From contig NZ_JAJOIL010000008.1 in NCBI RefSeq assembly GCF_021209385.1, positions 1 to 64,000 of the forward strand: DNA of 64,000 nucleotides, read 5' to 3'. Position 1 is the stretch's first letter; every line of letters starts with the position of its first letter. The DNA is from Seleniivibrio sp. (GTDB lineage: Bacteria; Chrysiogenota; Deferribacteres; Deferribacterales; Geovibrionaceae). The notes below the pieces were generated by a model. That model ran no database searches and had not been told where the DNA came from. It was given only the letters and a program-made list of their open reading frames with translations. A program made the translations under genes and the position numbers. Shown one piece after another: positions 18,166 to 27,961 of this stretch.

Positions 18166-20793
18166 ATGACTGGTCATGAGATACGAAAAAAGTTTCTGGA
18201 ATATTTTAAGCAGCACGGACACGTTGTGGTCGGTTCATCGTCACTTGTGCCAGCGGACGACCCCACGCTGCTTTTCACAAACGCTGGAATGAACCAGTTC
18301 AAGGATACATTCCTCGGACGTGAAACCAGAAGCTATACCAGAGCCGCCACATGCCAGAAGGTTGTGCGGGCGGGCGGAAAACACAACGACCTTGAAAACG
18401 TGGGCGTAACCTCACGTCACCATACATTTTTTGAAATGCTCGGAAACTTCTCTTTCGGCGATTACTTCAAAGAGGATGCAATAAAATTCGGATGGGAGTT
18501 CCTTACCAAAGAGATGGGACTGCCCGCCGACAAGATGTTTGTCTCTGTATATAATGATGACGACGAAGCGTTCGCCATCTGGCGCGACGTTATCGGTCTC
18601 GATGAAAAAGACATCGAACGCCGCGGCGAAAAGGATAACTTCTGGTCAATGGGCGACACGGGACCCTGCGGTCCCTGTTCGGAGATACACATTGATCAGG
18701 GCGAAGGCACCGGCTGCGGACGACCCGAATGTGACCGCAACTGCGACTGCGACAGACACCTTGAGCTGTGGAACCTCGTTTTTATGCAGTTCGACCGCTC
18801 CGCAGACGGCAAACTGACACCTCTTCCCAAGCCCAGCATCGACACCGGAATGGGACTTGAGCGTGTTACATCCGTTGTTCAGGGTGTAACAAGCAACTAC
18901 GAAACCGATCTTTTCAAACCCATACTTGAATATATCTCGGAACTTGCAGGGCATAAATACGGCACAGATACTAAAAAGGATATCTCTGTCAGGGTCATAG
19001 CCGACCACAGCCGTTCCACCACTTTCCTTGTTGGTGACGGTGTGCTTCCGGCAAACGACGGACGCGGTTACGTTCTTCGCCGTATAATGCGCCGCGCTAT
19101 GCGTCACGGTAAAATGCTCGGATTCGAGGGGACGTTCTTCTATAAGGTATGCGAATTCGTAGTGGACTTCATGAAAGGTCACTACATTGAACTTGCAGAC
19201 AAAAAGCCTTTTATATCTAAGGTTGTCACAAACGAAGAGCAATCTTTCAGCAGAACTCTTGGAATAGGGCTTAAAATAATAGACGAACTTCTCGAAAAGC
19301 ATAAAGAATACAAGGTCATCAGCGGCGAGGACATCTTCCGTCTGTACGACACATACGGTTTCCCCGTCGACCTGCTCACAGATATTGCCGAGGATGCGGG
19401 ATACGCACTCGACACGGCAGGATTTGAGCAGGAGATGCAGGCACAGCAGGAACGCGCTAAAAAATCATGGGCGGGAAGCGGCGAAAACAGAGTTGCGGAT
19501 ATCTATATCCAGCTTGCAAGCCGTCTGCATACCGAGTTCACAGGCTATGACAGCCTGAAAGAATCCACTACCGTTCTTTCTATAATTAAGGACGGAGCTG
19601 AGGTCAGCAAGACCGAAGGCGAGTGCGACATAGTGCTTGCGAAATCACCCTTCTATGCAGAGGGCGGCGGTCAGACTGGCGACTGCGGATATATCAAAAC
19701 GGATTCCGCAGTATTCAAAGTGACTAAAACGTCAAAATACGGCGACGGCATGATAGCAATGCACGGTGTTGCTGAACTCGGCGCTATCATAAAAGGTGAA
19801 AACGTTACTGCGGAGGTTGACAGACCCTCCAGAAAGGCGACTGAAAAGAACCACACTGCGACCCACCTTCTTCACAAGGCTTTGCAGGAAGTTCTCGGAG
19901 ATCACGTCCGTCAGGCAGGCTCAATGGTCACGCCGGACAGACTGCGCTTTGACTTTAACCACTATGCACCCGTTTCCCACGAGGAGATTGAGCGCATAGA
20001 GGAGAGAGTGAACGCTGTCATTCAGGAAAACGACGAAGTATCAAAAACATATATGAGCAGGGACGAAGCTGTTCATGCCGGTGCGATGGCGCTTTTCGGC
20101 GAGAAATACGGCGAAAGGGTGCGCGTTGTCCGTGTTGAGGATTTCAGCATGGAACTTTGCGGCGGATGCCACGTTGACAGAACGGGTGACATCGGCTTCT
20201 TTAAGATTGCAAGCGAAGCTTCAGTGGCTTCCGGCGTGCGCAGGATAGAGGCTGTTACGGGAATGAACGCGGTCTCATACGCTCAGAAAACCGACAGCAC
20301 AGTCAAAGAAGCTGCAAAACTGCTGAAAGCGGCTCCCGACAACGTACTTTCCAGAATAGAAGAGACAATGGACGCTCTGAAAGAGCGCGAGCGCGAGCTT
20401 AAAAAACTTGGCGACAAGATAGCTTCCGCTCAGTCAGAGGAACTTCTTGATAATATCATCGACGTTAAAGGCGTGAAACTGCTTGCAGTCACACTTGAGA
20501 ACGCCGACACAGAGGCGCTGCGCAAGTTCGTGGACACAGCCCGCGACCGTATGAAAAGCGGCGTTGTAGTGGTAGGTTCTGTGAACGATGGAAAAGTGAT
20601 GTTCGCATGCGGCGTCACAAAAGATACAATGGACAGGGTTAAGGCGGGCGACGTTGTCCGCGAAGTGGCTAAGATTGCTGAAGGTTCAGGCGGCGGAAGA
20701 CCCGACATGGCGATGGCGGGCGGAAAAAATCCGGCGAAGCTGGGCGAGGCGATTGCCGCTGTACCTGCTGTCGTGGAAAAGCTGATTGGCTGA
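18166..20793 (+). CDS. alaS: Alanyl-tRNA synthetase
   Basis: Class II synthetase charging tRNA-Ala. The 875 residues cover all domains. The catalytic core includes LLFTNAGMNQFKDTFLG near residues 35-51 and MGDTGPCGPCSEIHID near 165-180. A tRNA-binding domain follows. The editing domain carries zinc ligands HTATH near 564-568 and CGGCH near 664-668. C-Ala ends the protein with SGGGRPDMAMAGG. It begins one base after the HNH stop codon with CGGAG as ribosome site, and its end overlaps the Nudix gene by eight bases. Confidence 0.98.
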   Translation: MTGHEIRKKFLEYFKQHGHVVVGSSSLVPADDPTLLFTNAGMNQFKDTFLGRETRSYTRAATCQKVVRAGGKHNDLENVGVTSRHHTFFEMLGNFSFGDYFKEDAIKFGWEFLTKEMGLPADKMFVSVYNDDDEAFAIWRDVIGLDEKDIERRGEKDNFWSMGDTGPCGPCSEIHIDQGEGTGCGRPECDRNCDCDRHLELWNLVFMQFDRSADGKLTPLPKPSIDTGMGLERVTSVVQGVTSNYETDLFKPILEYISELAGHKYGTDTKKDISVRVIADHSRSTTFLVGDGVLPANDGRGYVLRRIMRRAMRHGKMLGFEGTFFYKVCEFVVDFMKGHYIELADKKPFISKVVTNEEQSFSRTLGIGLKIIDELLEKHKEYKVISGEDIFRLYDTYGFPVDLLTDIAEDAGYALDTAGFEQEMQAQQERAKKSWAGSGENRVADIYIQLASRLHTEFTGYDSLKESTTVLSIIKDGAEVSKTEGECDIVLAKSPFYAEGGGQTGDCGYIKTDSAVFKVTKTSKYGDGMIAMHGVAELGAIIKGENVTAEVDRPSRKATEKNHTATHLLHKALQEVLGDHVRQAGSMVTPDRLRFDFNHYAPVSHEEIERIEERVNAVIQENDEVSKTYMSRDEAVHAGAMALFGEKYGERVRVVRVEDFSMELCGGCHVDRTGDIGFFKIASEASVASGVRRIEAVTGMNAVSYAQKTDSTVKEAAKLLKAAPDNVLSRIEETMDALKERERELKKLGDKIASAQSEELLDNIIDVKGVKLLAVTLENADTEALRKFVDTARDRMKSGVVVVGSVNDGKVMFACGVTKDTMDRVKAGDVVREVAKIAEGSGGGRPDMAMAGGKNPAKLGEAIAAVPAVVEKLIG

Positions 20794-21349
20794 AATTTGC
20801 GAAATATCAGAAATTCAAAAAAAGATATCATCATATAAACGCAGAACTCTGGCGGCGACACCCCGTGTTGCCGCTGTTCTGCTTCTTCTGGTGCCGGAAG
20901 GCACACAGTACAATGTAATTCTGACAAAACGGATGCGCAGTCTGGAACACCACGGCGGAGAGGTTTCTTTTCCCGGCGGAAGTGTGGAAAACGGCGAAAG
21001 CCTGTGCAGTGCTGCACTGCGTGAAACCTGCGAAGAGATAGGTATCTGCGGTGAATCGGTAAAACTGCTCGGCGCGCTGGACGACGAGATGTCCCGCTGG
21101 GGACACAGGGTAACGCCCTTCGTAGGTGTCGGAGGCGGCACGGATTTCAGGATACAGCAGACAGAGGTTGACAGGATATACAACGTACCGCTGACACATT
21201 TTGCTTTCAGACAGACCTACTGGACGGAAAAATGGTTTCGCGGACGGGAATCCCGCACTGTTCACTTTTTCCGCTGGCAGAACGATATAGTTTGGGGGCT
21301 TACGGCTCTTATACTTGATAAATTTGTACATATTTTATCACAAGAATAA
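20786..21349 (+). CDS. Nudix hydrolase, CoA pyrophosphatase type
   Basis: 187 residues starting at TTG 20786, inside the end of alaS (8-base overlap, so translational coupling is likely). The Nudix box GGSVENGESLCSAALRETCE continuing EIGI is near residues 66-89. It is preceded by the UPF0035-type signature RMRSLEHHGGEVSFPGG, characteristic of enzymes that split coenzyme A into phosphopantetheine and 3',5'-ADP. The C-terminus has the FPY-like hydrophobic segments of that subgroup. Alternative substrates such as NADH or oxidised CoA cannot be excluded. Confidence 0.88.
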   Translation: MAEICEISEIQKKISSYKRRTLAATPRVAAVLLLLVPEGTQYNVILTKRMRSLEHHGGEVSFPGGSVENGESLCSAALRETCEEIGICGESVKLLGALDDEMSRWGHRVTPFVGVGGGTDFRIQQTEVDRIYNVPLTHFAFRQTYWTEKWFRGRESRTVHFFRWQNDIVWGLTALILDKFVHILSQE

Positions 21350-21410
21350 TGTTGGCAAAGAGATTGATTCGGTCTATTATGTTAAATACAGCGGAACACG
21401 GGAGGAAAGT

Positions 21411-21878
21411 GTGAAAGCAGAATACATAAATCCCTTCATAGCATGTACCATCAACGTATTTGAAACCATGACAGGACTTAAGCCGGTCAAGGGCGACCTA
21501 TACATTAAATCTGATGAGAACCTGCATTATGACGTTTCCGCCGTTATCGGTATTGTCGGCGACGTAGTGGGATATGTTTCGGTCAGTATGCCCGAGGCGC
21601 TGGCAACGAAGGTTGCATCCATCTTCCTGATGGAAGAGAAAGAAGAGGTGGACACGGACGTAGGCGACGCCATCGGCGAGCTTATCAACATGATAGCCGG
21701 CAGTACGAAAAAAATGTTCACCGATAAAGGTCACAGATTCAGCATTTCCGTTCCGAACGTTGTTGTGGGCAAGGGTCACACTATACAAAGACCTGCGCAC
21801 ATCATCTGCGTCGGTGTCAAATTTAAACTGGAAAATACCACTTTTGTCATTGAGATAGCACTTAAAGACAAAAACTGA
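21411..21878 (+). CDS. cheX: CheX-like CheY-P phosphatase
   Basis: The start is GTG 21411 because GGAGG lies five bases upstream; the open frame before it is non-coding. About 155 residues of the CheC/CheX/FliY family, which dephosphorylate CheY-P. The catalytic E-x-x-N pair is present once, in GDAIGELINMIAGSTKKMF at about residues 82-100, as in CheX. The beta-sheet segments SAVIGIVGDVVGYVSVSMPE and FVIEIAL are also typical. It is set between Nudix and GDH genes rather than in a chemotaxis cluster; chemoreceptors occur elsewhere in the window. Confidence 0.9.
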   Translation: MKAEYINPFIACTINVFETMTGLKPVKGDLYIKSDENLHYDVSAVIGIVGDVVGYVSVSMPEALATKVASIFLMEEKEEVDTDVGDAIGELINMIAGSTKKMFTDKGHRFSISVPNVVVGKGHTIQRPAHIICVGVKFKLENTTFVIEIALKDKN

Positions 21879-21941
21879 TATCATTCAGTACCAAATTATT
21901 TCTTTTAAAAGGGTTGACTGCGCAGAAAACAGGAGGAATCC

Positions 21942-24900
21942 ATGATCAATCCGTCTTTATTCAACTGCGTAACAAGAACAGATTTTGGTCAGAACCGCTT
22001 ATCAATGCTGACAAAAAGACACGAAAACATTTTTTCAAAGTACAAAAACGACAACATCCTCTTTTACAATTTTGCCGGACTGATGATAAACCATATGCCG
22101 GCTAATTTCCTCAGTTTCCTCTCCGACGAAGACCTCGACGGTTTTTTTCTTTATCTTTTTAAGATTTTCGACGGACGGAAAAAGAAAAAACTTTCCGTTG
22201 TAGCAGAGGCTCTTGAGACAAAGCCATTTTTCGTGGGAAATTTCAGTCTCGTTTCGATAATAACCGACGACAGACCCTTCCTTTACGACAGTGTCTGGGC
22301 ATATTTTCAGGAGAACGAGACCAAAGAACTTTTTATACTCCATCCTATTTTCAGCACAGAAAGGGACAAACAGGGCAATCTGACAAAAGTTTCCGAGACT
22401 GCCATCGGCTCTAAGAACGAGTCGTTCTTTCTGATATTCCTTGAGCATATGGAAGTGCCGCAGCTTAAGAACATAACGAAGAATCTCTCGTCCGTTTATG
22501 AGTGTGTGATGGCGGCTGTGGACGATTTCCACCGCATGACGGAGCTTATGCACAACCTCGCCAGCGAACTGCGCGAGAGCGAACCGGAGGTTTCAAGGTT
22601 CATACACTGGCTTTTACAGGATAATTTCATCTGGCAGGGCGCCAGGGTTATAAACATAAAGACCGAAGACGCGTCTATGACGAACACTGATATCGGTATA
22701 TGCACTCTGTCGGCAGAACAGCCCGATGCGAAAGCTCTTTTGTCTGTCATTGAAGGTGGAAAGCTGAACTATGTGGACGGGCATCCCGTTGTGGTTGACA
22801 TCTCACTTGAAAGATCGAAGGTGAAGACACGCGGATATCTGAACAGGCTGATGTTTGTTGACAGACACGAGAAGTTCGTGCGTGTGGTCGAGGTGTTCGG
22901 AAAGTTCACATACAAAGGGCGCAGATGCCCTCCTCATGAGATACCCATCGTACGCGACAAGATAAAACAGGCTCTTGACCATTTCAATTTCGTTCACGGT
23001 TCCCACGATTACAAATGGGTTCGCTCCCTCATCGACGATTTCCCTAAGATAGAGCTTTTCAATTTCAACACCAGACTTACCATAGAGACCCTTGAGCTTA
23101 TCCTCACCATGCAGGGTTCGGAACAGATACGTATATGTTACAGGGATTTCAGACCTCTGAACAATTTATTCTTTTTCATCGCTCTGCCTTTTGAAAAATA
23201 TTCGACGGAACTTGTCGCAGATCTGCGTGAGTTTCTGGCGGAATTTTTCGATGCGGAGCTTCTGGACACAAGCGTGCGAGAAGACGAGCATAAACGCTAT
23301 TACATGCATTTCCATCTGTTTCTGCGCGATACGGAAACCCTCATAAAGATTGACGACAACCTGCTTAAGAACAGAATACTCTCCATGCTGCGAACATGGG
23401 ATGCCAACCTCTACGACCTTCTGCACGACAGGCTGGATTCGCCGGATATAGACAGGGTCTACGCCAGATACGTCAGTGCGTTCAATGATGTCTACAGATC
23501 GCGAAACAGTCCGGAGGCGGGCTTCGCGGATATTATGTCACTTGAGAGGCTGGAAGGCGTCAAGGCACGCATCTATGCCGAGAATGGACGGGCGATTCTA
23601 AAGATATATGCGCAGTCAAGGTTCCTTCTGACCCAGCTCATGCCGGTTCTGGACAACATCGGGCTTAAGGTTTACGAGGAGGACACTTTCAGGCTTCAGC
23701 TTGAGGACGGCGAGCGCTACATAAACGCGGTGTATCTTGCGGATATCGAATATCCGGAAGAGTTCTGCGATATGTATAAGGAAAATGTGCCTCAGCTTAT
23801 GGTTCATGTGTTAAGCGGCACGGCGGAGAACGACAGGCTGAACGGGCTTGCCGTCACGTCTTCACTGAAATACCGCCAGATAGCGGTTCTGCGTGCGCTT
23901 CGCAACTTTATCAGACAGATTGATACCAGCTTCACGCTGATAACCCTTACAAACGCTTTTACAAACAATCCCGACATTGCCGGACTTATCGTGCGGCTGT
24001 TCGAGGCGAAATTTGATCCTTCGGTAAAAAAGGCGGACATTGACGGCATCATACAGATGATAATGCCCATGATAGACAGGGTTGTTTCCGCAGCGGAGGA
24101 CAAGGCTCTGAGGGACTGTGTTCAGGTTCTGGGCGGCATGGTGCGCACGAACTATTATTGTGCGCCGGAACGTCCGTATATTTCGTTCAAGGTCAGAAGC
24201 CGCGAACTGGATATCATACCCGAACCGCGTCCGCTGTTCGAGATTTTCGTACACTCTGCACAGATGGACGGAATACATCTGCGCGGCGGAAAGGTTGCCC
24301 GCGGCGGTCTGCGTTTTTCCGACAGACCGGATGATTACCGCACGGAGATTCTGGGACTGGTCAAGACCCAGATGGTTAAGAACGCTGTAATCGTCCCCGT
24401 CGGGTCGAAGGGCGGCTTTATCGTCAAGACCAGATACAAAGATAAAACTCAGGATAAAGATAACGTAATTGCTCAATATAAAAACTATATACGCGCTCTG
24501 CTGGATGTTACGGACAACATAAAAAACGGCAAGGTCGTTCATCCCGACAATGTTAAGATATATGACGAGAAAGACCCGTATCTCGTTGTTGCGGCAGATA
24601 AAGGAACGGCTGCGTTCAGCGATATCGCGAACTCCGTTTCGGTTGAGCGCGGATTCTGGCTGGGCGACGCTTTCGCGTCGGGCGGCAGTGTCGGCTATGA
24701 CCACAAAAAAGTGGGTATCACAGCCAAGGGCGCATGGGAATGTGTAAAACGTCACTTCCGCGAGACGGGCAAGGACATACAGAAAGAGGAATTCACCGTA
24801 TTCGGTATAGGTGATATGGGCGGCGACGTGTTTGGTAACGGTATGCTTCTGTCAAAGAAGATACTTTTACAGGCGGCGTTCAATCATATGCATATCTTCC

Positions 24901-26654
24901 TCGACCCCGCACCTGATGCGGAGAAGAGTTTTGCCGAACGCAAAAGACTGTTCGCCGTAGGACCTGCGGGTTCGTGGGCGGACTATGACAGAACGATAAT
25001 TTCAGAAGGCGGCGGCATCTTTGAACGCTCCGCCAAAAAGATAGAGCTTTCACAGCAGGTGCGCGCGATGCTGGACACCGATAAGCAGTACCTTTCAGGC
25101 GAAGAGCTTATCGGATTTATCCTGCGGATGCGTGCGGAACTGATGTGGAACGGCGGCATAGGCACCTATGTCAGAGCCACTTCCGAGACCAACGCGCAGG
25201 TCGGCGACCCTGCGAACGATTCGGTGAGGATAACATCACACGAGCTCCGCGCGGTAGTTGTCGGCGAGGGCGGAAACCTCGGGTTCACGCAGAAGGCGCG
25301 CATTGAGTATGCAGAAAACGGCGGAAAGATAAACACCGATGCGCTGGACAACTCCGCAGGCGTGGATATGTCCGACCACGAGGTAAACCTCAAAATAATG
25401 TTCTCCAAACTGATGAAAGACGGGGACATGAAGGATTTTGCCGAGCGCAACAGATACATCAAAAAGCTCACCTCACAGGTTGAGGCGCTGGTTCTGCGGG
25501 ACAACTACCTGCAATCGGGCTGTATCAGCATGGCACAGCGCGGGTACGAATCCAGCCCTGTTATTTACAGGGAGTTCGCCAAACACTTAAGAGATAGGAA
25601 GCTTCTGGATTTCAACATTGAGAAGATAGAGTTTGTCGATGGCGACAAAGCTCCCACAAGACCGGAACTGTGCGTTCTGCTCGCCTATTCAAAAATATTC
25701 CTTTACGGCGAGATAGAGCAGGGGCTTGACGTTAACGACGAGCTGGTAAAACGCGAATATATGAGCTATTACCCGGCGGACATGCAGGCGCAGTACGGCG
25801 AAAAGCTGTACGACCATATTCTGCGCCGTGAGATAGCCGCGACAGTTATCATAAACAGGCTCATAAACCGCACGGGTCCCGTGTTCTTCTATGAACTGTA
25901 CAAGAACAACAATATAGATTTCAGCCGCCTTGTAAATGCGTACATGCTGGCGGAGGACGCTCTTGAGCTTAAGAGCATCCGCCTTGAGCTTGAATCTTTT
26001 GACGGCAAAGCGGAAACCGAATCTGTTTATACTGCCATGAGCGAACTTGAAAAGACGATGAAGGTTGCAACCGTCTGGATAGCCGACGAAGCCAGAGCGC
26101 AGAGAGTCAGGGAGCGCAGAGAAGAATTCGGCGAGATAGTGAGGCTTATCCCAAGACATCTTTCCGCAGGACTGAAAGAGAACCACGACGCAATGTGTGC
26201 GGAACTGATTGAAGGCGGCATACCCTCGTCACTCGCAAAACGCATTGCGGCGGTTCGCTATGCAAAGGCGGCGTTCGATATTTTCGACATCCATGTGAAG
26301 ACCGGGCGAGCCGTAAGAGATATACTTTCCGCATATTACGAAGCGGATTCAGTTTTTTCAATTACGGAACTGACAAGCGGAATAAAATCGGTTAAGATAC
26401 GAACCGAATGGGAGCGGGTGAACATGGAAAGCCTTGTGAACCGCCTCAAACAGATACAGAAAATGACAGCCGTTTTTCTCTGTGACAAGGGAAGGGCGGG
26501 GCTGAACGGGCTTAAAGCTTCCGAAAGGACGTTCTTTGAGAACTATAATGCATTTCTGATGTCTGTGAGAAGCAGGGACATAGACAGCCTTGTTCCGTAC
26601 AACGTTGTTGCGGATATGTTCTCACGCCTTGCGGAGAAGTTCGGAGAAAACTGA
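21942..26654 (+). CDS. gdhB: NAD-dependent glutamate dehydrogenase, large (L-GDH) type
   Basis: Converts glutamate + NAD to 2-oxoglutarate + ammonium. The 1,570 residues are the GDH-180 type found in Proteobacteria, actinomycetes and relatives. A long N-terminal regulatory region with ACT-like modules spans roughly residues 1-700. The dehydrogenase core at about 770-1190 has GGKVARGGLRFSDRPDDYRT, VPVGSKGGFIVK and GIGDMGGDVFGNGMLLS. A helical C-terminal region follows. GGAGG precedes ATG 21942. The stop overlaps the M16 peptidase start by one base. As this enzyme is normally catabolic, it points to amino-acid use, consistent with the Liv transporter at the end of the window. Confidence 0.96.
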   Translation: MINPSLFNCVTRTDFGQNRLSMLTKRHENIFSKYKNDNILFYNFAGLMINHMPANFLSFLSDEDLDGFFLYLFKIFDGRKKKKLSVVAEALETKPFFVGNFSLVSIITDDRPFLYDSVWAYFQENETKELFILHPIFSTERDKQGNLTKVSETAIGSKNESFFLIFLEHMEVPQLKNITKNLSSVYECVMAAVDDFHRMTELMHNLASELRESEPEVSRFIHWLLQDNFIWQGARVINIKTEDASMTNTDIGICTLSAEQPDAKALLSVIEGGKLNYVDGHPVVVDISLERSKVKTRGYLNRLMFVDRHEKFVRVVEVFGKFTYKGRRCPPHEIPIVRDKIKQALDHFNFVHGSHDYKWVRSLIDDFPKIELFNFNTRLTIETLELILTMQGSEQIRICYRDFRPLNNLFFFIALPFEKYSTELVADLREFLAEFFDAELLDTSVREDEHKRYYMHFHLFLRDTETLIKIDDNLLKNRILSMLRTWDANLYDLLHDRLDSPDIDRVYARYVSAFNDVYRSRNSPEAGFADIMSLERLEGVKARIYAENGRAILKIYAQSRFLLTQLMPVLDNIGLKVYEEDTFRLQLEDGERYINAVYLADIEYPEEFCDMYKENVPQLMVHVLSGTAENDRLNGLAVTSSLKYRQIAVLRALRNFIRQIDTSFTLITLTNAFTNNPDIAGLIVRLFEAKFDPSVKKADIDGIIQMIMPMIDRVVSAAEDKALRDCVQVLGGMVRTNYYCAPERPYISFKVRSRELDIIPEPRPLFEIFVHSAQMDGIHLRGGKVARGGLRFSDRPDDYRTEILGLVKTQMVKNAVIVPVGSKGGFIVKTRYKDKTQDKDNVIAQYKNYIRALLDVTDNIKNGKVVHPDNVKIYDEKDPYLVVAADKGTAAFSDIANSVSVERGFWLGDAFASGGSVGYDHKKVGITAKGAWECVKRHFRETGKDIQKEEFTVFGIGDMGGDVFGNGMLLSKKILLQAAFNHMHIFLDPAPDAEKSFAERKRLFAVGPAGSWADYDRTIISEGGGIFERSAKKIELSQQVRAMLDTDKQYLSGEELIGFILRMRAELMWNGGIGTYVRATSETNAQVGDPANDSVRITSHELRAVVVGEGGNLGFTQKARIEYAENGGKINTDALDNSAGVDMSDHEVNLKIMFSKLMKDGDMKDFAERNRYIKKLTSQVEALVLRDNYLQSGCISMAQRGYESSPVIYREFAKHLRDRKLLDFNIEKIEFVDGDKAPTRPELCVLLAYSKIFLYGEIEQGLDVNDELVKREYMSYYPADMQAQYGEKLYDHILRREIAATVIINRLINRTGPVFFYELYKNNNIDFSRLVNAYMLAEDALELKSIRLELESFDGKAETESVYTAMSELEKTMKVATVWIADEARAQRVRERREEFGEIVRLIPRHLSAGLKENHDAMCAELIEGGIPSSLAKRIAAVRYAKAAFDIFDIHVKTGRAVRDILSAYYEADSVFSITELTSGIKSVKIRTEWERVNMESLVNRLKQIQKMTAVFLCDKGRAGLNGLKASERTFFENYNAFLMSVRSRDIDSLVPYNVVADMFSRLAEKFGEN

Positions 26655-27961
26655 TGATAAACAAAAAACTGATTTGTACGATTATACTTTTTATATTCTG
26701 TTTCGGAGGTTATGCTTTGGCGAATGAAACAGCAAAGCTGGATAATAACTTAACGCTTATTTACAAGTACATCCCGGGGGTTAAGGTCGTTTCGGTGCAG
26801 ACATGGATGAGAACCGGATCTGTTAACGAAACTGCCGAAGAGAGCGGGATTTCACATTTTCTTGAGCATATGGTGTTCAAAGGAACGAAAAAATATAAAC
26901 CGGGTGAGATAGACACAGTTGTCGAGGGCAAGGGCGGTGTTATGAATGCCGCCACCAGCAAGGATTATACCTTCTATTACATCAACATCCCCTCATATAA
27001 CGCGGAAGTAGCTTTTGACACCATAAGCGAAATGGTGTTCCGCGCATCGTTCATTCCCGACGAGATAGAAAAGGAAAAACCTGTCGTGGTTCAGGAAATA
27101 AAGATGGGCAAAGATCGTCCCACATCCGGTATGTGGGAGGAGTTTTCAAAGGTAATGTTTCAGGACACTCCCTATGAAAGGGAGATAATCGGAACGGAAG
27201 ACACCGTAAATTCCTTTACCCATGATATGCTTTTGGATTACTACAACAGATACTATCACCCCGACAATATGACCCTCGTTGTTGTCGGTGATATCTCATA
27301 TGACGAAGTGCTGAAACTCGCAAAAAAATACTACAGCGATAAGCGCAGTGTCAAAGCGGGCAAAAGATATGACAAGGACGGGCTTACAAAGATAGCCAAG
27401 CCTGTTGAGCTGTCAGTTAAAAAGGATATCAATCAGGAATACGGAATCTTAGCTTATCCCGCAGAGGGCATATCCCGGATAGATATATTTGCGATGGAGG
27501 TTCTGGGCGAGATACTTTCCGGCGGCGAATTCTCTGTTCTGAACCAGAAATTCAGATATGACAACGATCTGGCTAACAGCATAAATGGCGGTTATTACGG
27601 TTTGAAACACAGAGGCACCTTCCTTTTCACATACAACTGTCAGATAGGGAAGGGCGACGCTGTTAAAGCTGAAATAATTAAAACTGTCAAAGATATAGAT
27701 AAGTATATCACCGAAGAGAATATTGAAAAGGCAAAGAACAGACTGAAAAGCCAGACTATGTTCCAGCGGGAGAAAACGTCAAGCGAGGCAAACGACATCG
27801 GATATTCATATACAGTGGAAAAACCTTCATATTATGATAATTTTGTTGAAAATATTAATAAAACAGATAAGCTTAGTATTGAGAAAGCCATTAAAACTAT
27901 TTTTAAGTCGGAGTATGTTTGGGTCAGAACCATGCCCGACGGAAGAAGTGAGCAGCCATGA
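26654..27961 (+). CDS. Exported M16-family zinc peptidase
   Basis: 435 residues. A signal peptide (about residues 1-23, MINKKLICTIILFIFCFG... ending ALA) directs it out of the cytoplasm. The M16 catalytic domain carries the inverted zinc motif HFLEH at about 64-68 and a downstream Glu (VVVQEIKMGKDRPTSGMWEE). The second, catalytically inactive domain begins about residue 200 (YYHPDNMTLVVVGDISYDE). This is the mitochondrial-processing-peptidase or PqqL-like type. It overlaps GDH by one base and the TPR protein by four, so it belongs to the same unit. The substrate is unknown. Confidence 0.93.
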   Translation: MINKKLICTIILFIFCFGGYALANETAKLDNNLTLIYKYIPGVKVVSVQTWMRTGSVNETAEESGISHFLEHMVFKGTKKYKPGEIDTVVEGKGGVMNAATSKDYTFYYINIPSYNAEVAFDTISEMVFRASFIPDEIEKEKPVVVQEIKMGKDRPTSGMWEEFSKVMFQDTPYEREIIGTEDTVNSFTHDMLLDYYNRYYHPDNMTLVVVGDISYDEVLKLAKKYYSDKRSVKAGKRYDKDGLTKIAKPVELSVKKDINQEYGILAYPAEGISRIDIFAMEVLGEILSGGEFSVLNQKFRYDNDLANSINGGYYGLKHRGTFLFTYNCQIGKGDAVKAEIIKTVKDIDKYITEENIEKAKNRLKSQTMFQREKTSSEANDIGYSYTVEKPSYYDNFVENINKTDKLSIEKAIKTIFKSEYVWVRTMPDGRSEQP